Source of the DNA: Pseudomonadota bacterium
Lineage (GTDB): Bacteria > Pseudomonadota > Alphaproteobacteria > Rhodobacterales > Rhodobacteraceae
Direction of reading: 5' to 3'
Assembly (NCBI GenBank): GCA_020161615.1
Contig: JAIUPD010000002.1
Location: forward strand, 434,001 to 498,000
Length of the DNA: 64,000 bases
Made by a program: the position numbers and the translations under genes. Below are positions 57,879 to 64,000 of this stretch, one piece after another. Positions within the stretch are counted from its first letter, which is position 1. Every line of letters begins with the position of its first letter. The notes beneath the pieces are model-generated. The model was not told where the DNA came from. It made no database searches and worked only from the letters and a program-made list of their open reading frames with translations.

Positions 57879-58754
57879 ATGAACGACACGCCAGCGGATA
57901 CCCCCGAGACGCGCCTGCGCGCCGCCATGCCGGACCTGACCCGGGCCGAACGGCAGCTGGCCGCGCATATGCTGGGCAATTACCCGGTGGCGGTGCTGGG
58001 CTCGGTCGCCTCGGTGGCGCGGGGGGCCGGGGTCTCGGGTCCGACGGTGGTGCGGCTGGTGCAGAAGCTGGGCTATTCCGGCTATCCCGAGTTTCAGGCC
58101 CAGCTGCGCGAGGAGGTGGGCGAAAAGCTGGCCTCGCCCATCGCCAAGCGCGAGAAATGGGCCGGGGCGGGTGCTTCGGACCACGTGCTGGACGCCTTCG
58201 CCGCCAAGGTGGTGGAGAATGTGACCGCCACGCTGGGCCAGATTGACCACGCGGGTTTCGACGCAGTGACGGCGCTGCTGGCGGATCGCGAGCGGCGGAT
58301 CGCCATGCTGGGCGGGCGGCTGACACATCCGGTAGCGGAATATTTCGCCACCACCCTGCGCGTGACGCGGGGCGAGGTGAGCCTTTGGTCCAACCTGCCC
58401 AATTCCTGGCCGCCCGCCCTTCTGGACATGCGGGCGGGCGATGTGCTGGTGGCTTTCGACATCCGGCGCTACGAGGCCTCGGTCCTGCATATCGTCGAGA
58501 TGGCGCGCGCCCAAGGGGCCGAGGTGGTGCTGATCACCGACCGCTGGGTCTCGCCCGCCGCGGCCCATGCCCAGCATATCCTGCCTTGCCATATCGAGGC
58601 GCCTTCTGCCTGGGATTCGATCACCGCGCTGGTCATGCTGGTCGAGGCGCTGCTGGCCGGCGTGCAGAACCGCAGTTGGGACGAGACGGCGGATCGGTTG
58701 CGGCGTATGGAAGCCCTCTATGCCCGGGCGCAGCTTTTCCGCCGGGCGCGATAG
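57879..58754 (+). CDS. RpiR family transcriptional regulator
   Basis: HTH plus SIS domain regulator (291 residues). N-terminal HTH_6: LTRAERQLAAHMLGNYPVAVLGSVASVARGAGVSGPTVVRLVQKLGYSGYPEFQAQLREE. The SIS domain (~130-260) has AMLGGRLTHPVAEYFATTL and GDVLVAFDIRRYEASVLHIVEMA, although the sugar-binding serines are poorly conserved. It is divergent from the TRAP/GS cluster and probably controls it. Confidence 0.88.
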   Translation: MNDTPADTPETRLRAAMPDLTRAERQLAAHMLGNYPVAVLGSVASVARGAGVSGPTVVRLVQKLGYSGYPEFQAQLREEVGEKLASPIAKREKWAGAGASDHVLDAFAAKVVENVTATLGQIDHAGFDAVTALLADRERRIAMLGGRLTHPVAEYFATTLRVTRGEVSLWSNLPNSWPPALLDMRAGDVLVAFDIRRYEASVLHIVEMARAQGAEVVLITDRWVSPAAAHAQHILPCHIEAPSAWDSITALVMLVEALLAGVQNRSWDETADRLRRMEALYARAQLFRRAR

Positions 58755-58763
58755 GGGGCGGGG

Positions 58764-60425
58764 ATGCATCCGATCCTGATCCTGATCAACCTGGCGGCGG
58801 CGGTGATGCTGTTGCTCTATGCCGTGCGCATGGTTCGTACCGGCATCGAACGCGCGCATGGCGCGGCACTGCGGGACCGCTTGCAGGGCGCCTCGGGCAA
58901 CCGGGTGACGGCGGCGCTGGGCGGGATGGTGCTGGCCATGCTGTTGCAAAGCGCGACAGCGGTCGGCGTGCTGGCGGCGGGCTTCGCGGCCTCGGGGATC
59001 GTCACGGTGGCGACGGGGTTGGCGGCGCTTCTGGGGGCCGACCTCGGCTCGGCGCTGGTGGTGCGGCTGTTGGCGCTGGATCTGTCCGAGCTGGTGCCGA
59101 TCCTGATCCTGACCGGCTGCGTGCTGTTCCTGAAGGTCGAGGCGCGGCGCGCCAAGCAATACGGGCGCATCGTGCTGGGCGTGGGCTTCGTGCTGCTGTC
59201 CTTGCAGATGATCGGCGCGGCGACGCTGCCGATGCGGGAATCGGCGGCGCTGCCGGTGATCATGGATTACCTCGGCCGCGACGCGTTGATGTCCTTTCTG
59301 GTGGCGGCGCTACTGGCGTGGCTGGTGCATTCCTCGGTCGCCACGGTCCTGTTGCTCGCCGCGTTGGCGCAGGGCGGCGGGCTGCCAATGACCGCGGCGC
59401 TGCCGATGCTGCTGGGGGCCAATGTCGGCGGCGCGGTAATCGCCGTCTGGCTGACGCGGGGCATGGACCCGGTCTCGCGCCGGATCCCGCTCGGCAACCT
59501 GATCCTTCGCGGTGCGGCGGCGGCCATCCTGCTCTGGCTGGGCTGGATGAGCGGCGCGGGCCTGCCCGAGTGGCTGGGACAGGGGGCCTCGGTCCGCATC
59601 GTCAACGCGCATGTGGTCTTCAACGCGGTGATCGCCGTCTGCGCCCTGCCGCTGATCCGCCCGGCGCTGTGGCTCGCCGAAAGGCTGGCGCCCGAGCAGC
59701 CACAGCCGGTGATCGCCGGGCAGCGGCGCAAGACGGCGCTGGACCGCGCCACGCTGGCCCTGCCGCAACTGGCGCTGGCCTCGGCCAAGCGGGAACTTCT
59801 GCTGATGGGGGCGGCACTGGAGGAAATGCTGCGCCCCGCACCGCAGCTTCTGGACGGCGCGCCGCCCGATCTGCTGGCGGCAACCAGCGCGCTGGACGAG
59901 GAGATGAACCGCCGCCACGCCGATGTGAAACTGTTCCTTGCCGCGCTGAACGAAGGCGGGCTGACCGCCGACGAGGCGCGGGAATCGCTGCACCTGACGG
60001 GCGTTGCCATCAACCTCGAATATGCGGGCGATATTGTCGCCAAATCGCTGCTGCCGGTGGCGCAGAAGAAGACGGCCAGCGGGCGCAGTTTCTCGGCCAA
60101 GGGGCGGGACGAGTTGCAGGCGATGCATGCGCGGGTGCTGACCAACCTGCAACTGGCGATGAATGTGCTGATTTCGGGCGATCCCGACGCAGCGCGGCAA
60201 TTGATGCGCGAGAAAGAGGTCATGCGAGCGCTGGAGCGCGACAGCCATCAGGCGCATTTGGGGCGGCTGAGCGCCGGCAATGCCGAAAGCCTCGCCACCA
60301 GCCATTGGCATCTGGAGGCGCTGAGGGCCTACAAGGAGATCAACTCGCTGCTGGTCTCGGTGGCACTGCCCATTCTGGAGGAACGTGGCGAGGTTCTGCG
60401 CTCGCGCCTCGCGCCGGGTCAGTAG
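58764..60425 (+). CDS. Na/Pi cotransporter family protein with PhoU-like C-terminus
   Basis: NptA/PNaS-family sodium-phosphate symporter (553 residues). Two inverted Na_Pi repeats carry the QSATAVGVLA and HSSVATVLLLA motifs, each before a G-rich re-entrant region (LLGADLGSALVV, LLGANVGGAVIA). The C-terminal ~210 residues are helical and PhoU-like. The start lies 9 nt after the RpiR stop. Its stop overlaps the convergent prepilin peptidase gene by 7 bp. Confidence 0.9.
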   Translation: MHPILILINLAAAVMLLLYAVRMVRTGIERAHGAALRDRLQGASGNRVTAALGGMVLAMLLQSATAVGVLAAGFAASGIVTVATGLAALLGADLGSALVVRLLALDLSELVPILILTGCVLFLKVEARRAKQYGRIVLGVGFVLLSLQMIGAATLPMRESAALPVIMDYLGRDALMSFLVAALLAWLVHSSVATVLLLAALAQGGGLPMTAALPMLLGANVGGAVIAVWLTRGMDPVSRRIPLGNLILRGAAAAILLWLGWMSGAGLPEWLGQGASVRIVNAHVVFNAVIAVCALPLIRPALWLAERLAPEQPQPVIAGQRRKTALDRATLALPQLALASAKRELLLMGAALEEMLRPAPQLLDGAPPDLLAATSALDEEMNRRHADVKLFLAALNEGGLTADEARESLHLTGVAINLEYAGDIVAKSLLPVAQKKTASGRSFSAKGRDELQAMHARVLTNLQLAMNVLISGDPDAARQLMREKEVMRALERDSHQAHLGRLSAGNAESLATSHWHLEALRAYKEINSLLVSVALPILEERGEVLRSRLAPGQ

Positions 60426-61180
60426 GGCACGAAGACCGCGACCAGCGCCGCCGCCAGTGCCAGCGCCGCGCCGAAAGGCACACGGCCCAGCCGCCTGAGG
60501 CTGCGACCCTTCACCAGCGCCCGCAGTACGGCGACGGCCAGCGCCGACAGTGCCGCCAGCAGCACGACCACCGGCAGGCGCGGGATGCCCAGCGCGAGGC
60601 CCAGCGCGGCCGCCAGCAGCACGTCGCCCAGCCCCATCCCCTGCCGCCCCGCGAGGCGCGCATAGACCGCGCGCACCAGCCAGAAGGCCCCGCCCCCCGC
60701 CGCCGCCCCGGCCAGCGCGATGGTCAACCGGTCCTCGGGTGGGGGCCAGCCCAGCCCGTCCCCCGCCATCGCCATCGCGAAACCCAGCACGGCGTTCAGG
60801 GCCAGCAGCGGGAAGGGCAGCCGGAACCAGCGCAGATCAGCCACGGCGAGCGCCAGCAGGCTCCACATCCAGCCCGCCATCAGGAGACCCCGCCACGGGT
60901 CCCAGGCGATCCAGCCCGCGGCGGCGCCCATCAGCGCCCCGCTAATCTCGGCCTGCCAGAGGATCGGCGGGATCCGCGCCTGGCAATGGCGACAGCGGCC
61001 TTTCTGCAGCGGATAGGACACCAGCGGCACCAGCTCGGCCGCGCCCAGCCCCGTGCCGCAGGAGCGGCAGCGCGAGCGCCCGGTGACGAAGCCCTCGCCC
61101 CGCACCAGCCGCTCGGCCAGGAGCGCCGCGAAAGAGCCCATGGCGGCGCCCAGAAGCCCGAGGAGCAGGGCGGGCGTCAT
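60419..61180 (-). CDS. Prepilin peptidase / N-methyltransferase (GspO type)
   Basis: Membrane aspartyl peptidase (253 residues) that cleaves and methylates type II secretion pseudopilins. The cytoplasmic zinc motif is CRSC...CRHC (~38-41 and 63-66), and the two catalytic aspartates are in AVADLRWFRLP and GMGLGDVLLA. About seven helices follow. It is divergent from the gspG operon across 81 bp and would process its products. Confidence 0.92.
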   Translation of the reverse strand: MTPALLLGLLGAAMGSFAALLAERLVRGEGFVTGRSRCRSCGTGLGAAELVPLVSYPLQKGRCRHCQARIPPILWQAEISGALMGAAAGWIAWDPWRGLLMAGWMWSLLALAVADLRWFRLPFPLLALNAVLGFAMAMAGDGLGWPPPEDRLTIALAGAAAGGGAFWLVRAVYARLAGRQGMGLGDVLLAAALGLALGIPRLPVVVLLAALSALAVAVLRALVKGRSLRRLGRVPFGAALALAAALVAVFVPY

Positions 61181-61261
61181 GCTTGTGACGCGCCCGGTTG
61201 TGGGGGAGAGGAAGCGGCGCTAGGGTCGGGCAAGGGCATCTTGAACGGGCGTAGTTGAAGC

Positions 61262-61744
61262 ATGGCAGCGGTTAGTAAAGCGGATTTCCCCGGCACGCGC
61301 GCGCAGAAAAAGCGCGCCCTCAGACGGGATGCGGGGCTCACGCTGATCGAACTCATGGTGGTGGTGGTGATCTTGGCCCTGCTGGCGGTGGTCATCGTGC
61401 CCCGGGTCATCGACCGGCCCGATCAGGCCCGCGCCGCCCGGGCGCAGGCCGATATCGCCGCGATCACCGCCGCGCTGAACCTCTACCGGCTGGATACTGG
61501 CAGCCTGCCGACCACCGATCAGGGGCTGGCGGCGCTCGCCACCCGCCCGACCGCCGCACCCGTGCCGCAGAACTGGGCGCAGGGCGGATATCTGGAGCGC
61601 GTGCCGGACGATCCCTGGGGGCGGCCCTATCTCTATCTCTCGCCCGGGGTGCATGGGGATTTCGACCTCGTGAGCTATGGGGCCGACGGGCGCAGCGGGG
61701 GAAGCGGCGCCGATGCCGACATCACCAGCTGGCAAGGGCGATAG
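61262..61744 (+). CDS. gspG: Type II secretion major pseudopilin GspG
   Basis: Major pseudopilin (160 residues). Prepilin cleavage at AG|LTLIELMVVVVILALLAVVIVPRVI with Glu at +5. The C-terminal calcium-binding loop is DDPWGRPYLYLSPGVHGDFDLVSYGADG. The basic leader before the cleavage site is 25 residues, long for GspG, so a later start is possible. It overlaps gspH by 32 nt. Confidence 0.93.
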   Translation: MAAVSKADFPGTRAQKKRALRRDAGLTLIELMVVVVILALLAVVIVPRVIDRPDQARAARAQADIAAITAALNLYRLDTGSLPTTDQGLAALATRPTAAPVPQNWAQGGYLERVPDDPWGRPYLYLSPGVHGDFDLVSYGADGRSGGSGADADITSWQGR

Positions 61745-62213
61745 CCGCCTCCCCGCGCGGGGCTTCACGCTGATCGAATTGCTGGTGGTGGTGGCGATCG
61801 TCGCCATCCTGTCCCTGGGCGTCGGCCTTTCGGCGGGCGGGCTCTTTGCGCGGCCGGGCGCGGTCTCGGCGGCCGAGCGGCTGGTGCAGGCCGATCGCCA
61901 AGCGCGCGACCGGGCGCTTCTGGGCCGCGGCATGATCGGGCTGTTCCCGCGCGAGGACGGCTGGGCGCTGATGCACCGCACCGGAGAGGACTGGCAGTCC
62001 GAGGGCGCGGCGCTCACCCTCGGCGCCGCGCGGCTGTCCTGGGAGGTCGCCGGCCGACCCATTCTGCCCGGCCTCAACGGTCCCGGAGACGAGGCGCCGC
62101 CCGTGCAGATCGCCCCGGATGGCGGCAGCACACCCTATGCCGTCACCATCCTCAGCGGAAGCGCGCGACAGGTCTGCCGGGCTCCGGCCGGGGGGGCGCT
62201 GACATGCGAGTGA
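61713..62213 (+). CDS. gspH: Type II secretion minor pseudopilin GspH
   Basis: Minor pseudopilin (166 residues): ARG|FTLIELLVVVAIVAILSLGVGLSAGGLF and the H-type body with DGWALMHRTGEDWQ. ATG 61713 is preferred because GGGGAAG lies upstream; it starts inside gspG. Its end overlaps gspI by 10 nt. Confidence 0.85.
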   Translation: MPTSPAGKGDSRLPARGFTLIELLVVVAIVAILSLGVGLSAGGLFARPGAVSAAERLVQADRQARDRALLGRGMIGLFPREDGWALMHRTGEDWQSEGAALTLGAARLSWEVAGRPILPGLNGPGDEAPPVQIAPDGGSTPYAVTILSGSARQVCRAPAGGALTCE

Positions 62214-62557
62214 GGGGTTTCACCTTGATCGAACTGGCGGTGGCCGTGGCGATTCTGGCCATGGGGTCGGTCGCGGCCTATCGCAGCGTCGATCAGGCAC
62301 AGCGCGGCGTGGGGGGGCAACTGGACCGGGCGCTGGCGGCCGAGGTGGCGCTGAACCGCGCCGCGGAACTCAGGCTAGGGGGAATGCATGCCGGACGCCG
62401 CCTGCCCGATCGCGTGTCCCAGGGTCGCATCGACTGGCGCGTCACGGTCGAGGAGGCGGCAACCGCCTCCGGCATGATCGAGGCGACGATCCTCGTCTCG
62501 GCCCCGGGTCGTCCGGGTGCGAGTTTCGTCACCATCGTGCCACGGGAGCGGCGCTGA
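62204..62557 (+). CDS. gspI: Type II secretion minor pseudopilin GspI
   Basis: Minor pseudopilin (117 residues): VRG|FTLIELAVAVAILAMGSVAAYRSVD, then a short domain with GRIDWRVTVEEA. Length and position fit GspI. The stop overlaps the gspJ start by one base (TGATG). Confidence 0.85.
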   Translation: MRVRGFTLIELAVAVAILAMGSVAAYRSVDQAQRGVGGQLDRALAAEVALNRAAELRLGGMHAGRRLPDRVSQGRIDWRVTVEEAATASGMIEATILVSAPGRPGASFVTIVPRERR

Positions 62558-63102
62558 TGCGGCGCGGCTTTACCCTGATCGAGCTTCTGGCGGCGATGGC
62601 CATTCTCGCCGTTGTCTCGGTCATGGGGGTGCAGGCGCTGGGCGGCGTGTTTCAGCAGCGGGCGGTCCTGAACCGGGTCGATGATCGCTCGGCCGCGCTG
62701 ATCCGCACGCTGTCGGCGTTAAGGCAGGATCTGGAGGCAGCGCTGCCCCTGCCGACGACCGGCGGTCTGTCCGAAGCGGTGACCGCGGGAATCCGCGTCG
62801 AGCCGGGCCGTCTGGGCTGGATGCGGGGCGGGCTGGCCGATCTGCCGGGCGATCCGGCGACGGGCGCGGGCAGCGTCGAGTGGTCTGTCACCGAGGCACG
62901 GCTGAGCCGTCGGGCGATCCGGGTGCTGCCGGGCACCGGCGGTTCGTCGCAGGTGATGCTGGAGGGCGTCACCGCCCTGACCCTGGTTCCCCTGGGCCTG
63001 CCCGAGGGCGACGAGGCCGACCCCCGCCTGCTGGCGCCCGGCTATGAGGTGATGCTGGAGACCACGGAATGGGGTCGCCTCCGGCTGGTGGTGGCGCGAT
63101 GA
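62557..63102 (+). CDS. gspJ: Type II secretion minor pseudopilin GspJ
   Basis: Minor pseudopilin (181 residues): RRG|FTLIELLAAMAILAVVSVMGVQALGGVF, then IRTLSALRQDLEAALPLP and GLGWMRGG-like GRLGWMRGGLADLPG. The stop overlaps the gspK start (ATGA). Confidence 0.87.
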   Translation: MRRGFTLIELLAAMAILAVVSVMGVQALGGVFQQRAVLNRVDDRSAALIRTLSALRQDLEAALPLPTTGGLSEAVTAGIRVEPGRLGWMRGGLADLPGDPATGAGSVEWSVTEARLSRRAIRVLPGTGGSSQVMLEGVTALTLVPLGLPEGDEADPRLLAPGYEVMLETTEWGRLRLVVAR

Positions 63103-63947
63103 GGCGCAGCCGGGGCATGGCGTTGATCCAGGCGCTGCTGATCGTCGCGGCCATCGCCGCGGTGGCCGCAGCCCTGCTCTCGCGGGCCGAGACGGCGCGC
63201 GCCCGGCTGGAATGGCGTTTCGAGGGGGATCAGGCGGCGCTCTATCTCGGCGCCGGGGTCGAGGAAGTGCGCCGCCTTCTGCCCGAGCGGGGCGAAGTCC
63301 ATCGCCGCCAGGATTGGGCGCGGCCGCGCGACGCCGTGCCCCTCGACCGGGGCAGCCTGTCCTGGCGGGCCACAGACCTGCAGGGGCGGTTCAACCTGAA
63401 CCTGCTGCGCGGCGACCCGGACCAGAGCTATCAGGCGGCGTTCCGGCGCCTCGCCGCGGCGCAGGGCCTGTCCGAGGCGGCGCAGACCCGCGTTTTGGCC
63501 GACATCGCCGCCGCCACAGAGGACCTGCTGCCCAGCGCGCCGCTTCTGCTGGGCGCGCTGGCCGACGAGCCCGAGGCCTGGGCGGCGCTCGACCCGCTCA
63601 TCGCCGCCTGGCCGGGCAGCGAGGCGATGAACGTCAACACCCTGCCGCCGCCGGTGCTGGCCGCGCTGATGCCCGATCTGGGGGGCTCGGGCCTGGATCT
63701 GCTGGTCCGGCGGCTGGAGAGCGAGCCGGTGCCAAGCCCCGAGGTTCTGGCGGTCTGGCTGCGTCAGCGGCTGGGCGAGCCCGCGGCAACGGCGCTCGAG
63801 TCGTTGCGCCTGGGGGTGACATCGCGACGCTTCGCGCTGGAGGTCGAGGCGCGACTTGACAGCCTGGTGCTGCGCCGGTCTGTTGTGGTGGACACGGGCG
63901 GGGCCGCAGGGCCCGGCGCCGTGCTGATGTCAGTGCCAAGGCCTTGA
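63099..63947 (+). CDS. gspK: Type II secretion minor pseudopilin GspK
   Basis: Tip pseudopilin (282 residues): SRG|MALIQALLIVAAIAAVAAALLSRAE, lacking the +5 Glu as GspK does. LQGRFNLNLL, GSEAMNVNTLPPPVLAALMPDL and the helix-hairpin-like regions are typical. It would cap the pseudopilus with GspI and GspJ. Confidence 0.88.
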   Translation: MRRSRGMALIQALLIVAAIAAVAAALLSRAETARARLEWRFEGDQAALYLGAGVEEVRRLLPERGEVHRRQDWARPRDAVPLDRGSLSWRATDLQGRFNLNLLRGDPDQSYQAAFRRLAAAQGLSEAAQTRVLADIAAATEDLLPSAPLLLGALADEPEAWAALDPLIAAWPGSEAMNVNTLPPPVLAALMPDLGGSGLDLLVRRLESEPVPSPEVLAVWLRQRLGEPAATALESLRLGVTSRRFALEVEARLDSLVLRRSVVVDTGGAAGPGAVLMSVPRP

Positions 63948-63949
63948 GA

Positions 63950-64000
63950 ATGCGTGACTCCGCCTCTGCCCGCCGACGCGCGCCTGCGCCCGCGACCTGG
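63950..64000 (+). CDS. Start of the next secretion gene (gspL expected), cut by window edge
   Basis: An ATG two bases after the gspK stop opens a frame to the window end (17 codons, MRDSASARRRAPAPATW). Only position suggests GspL; the sequence is too short to recognise. Confidence 0.4.
   Translation, partial: MRDSASARRRAPAPATW

Noticed and set aside
58385-61258. A 957-codon plus-strand frame across the RpiR and Na/Pi genes
   Set aside because: It lies in another frame of two well-supported genes and reads as low-complexity Gly/Arg/Ala; no start signal is seen.

Overview
The window is very GC-rich, densely packed alphaproteobacterial DNA. Gene families and gene order point to the Rhodobacteraceae (Paracoccus/Rhodobacter-like). 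The pointers are a soxBDAG sarcosine oxidase operon, the UPF0262 - phosphatase / infA - maf - RNase G - yacG core, a DUF1289 protein beside ruvX and ccmI, TRAP transporters, and recurrent GC-rich palindromes after stop codons. I cannot assign genus or species. I see no phage, insertion sequence, CRISPR array or replication origin.

Layout. 1-6843: a trypsin-like protease (cut by the window edge), then a minus-strand glycolate oxidase cluster glcD-E-F interrupted by two unrecognised genes, then a DUF599 membrane protein. 7041-11620: a thiamine-diphosphate enzyme, an FMN reductase, and the minus-strand chain ccmI-ruvX-DUF1289. 11852-18904: sarcosine oxidase soxB-D-A-G with two small membrane-protein genes between soxB and soxD, followed by a class D beta-lactamase. 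18951-28567: an SDR enzyme, LysR regulator, hydrolase, deoD, dipeptidase, tRNA-Cys, panE, dapF-mtaB and an acyl-CoA synthetase. 29083-33812: an orphan nitrate-type binding protein with an attenuator-like leader, divergent from a ModE-like regulator and modABC with a near-perfect Mo-box. 33827-41915: minus-strand genes including two paralogous MFS exporters (one behind a SoxR-type promoter), tRNA-Arg, and a coupled MFS - TVP38 - flavoprotein - histidine kinase set. 42083-49050: rpmH-rnpA joined to UPF0262/phosphatase, an accessory HxlR-qorB-SnoaL-GNAT-nitrilase block, then infA-maf-RNase G-yacG. 49088-58754: a catabolic cluster (TRAP importer, glutamine-synthetase-like ligase, Fe-alcohol dehydrogenase, aldehyde dehydrogenase, N-formylglutamate-amidohydrolase-like enzyme, divergent RpiR regulator). 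58764-64000: a Na/Pi cotransporter and a type II secretion pseudopilin operon (gspG-H-I-J-K and the start of the next gene) with a divergent prepilin peptidase.

Most noteworthy: (1) the 49-58 kb cluster has every enzyme class needed for a gamma-glutamyl-protected amino-alcohol catabolic route, and its TRAP binding-protein gene carries one in-frame TAG with 72 more coding codons behind it; (2) a SoxR-like box sits in a 19-bp-spacer promoter before one MFS gene; (3) RNA-type control elements precede the nitrate-binding-protein gene and a secreted-protein gene in the glc cluster; (4) two families of intergenic palindromic repeats show compensatory stem changes, and the longer cassettes begin at TGA stop codons; (5) two small membrane-protein genes with duplicated leaders lie inside the sarcosine oxidase operon.
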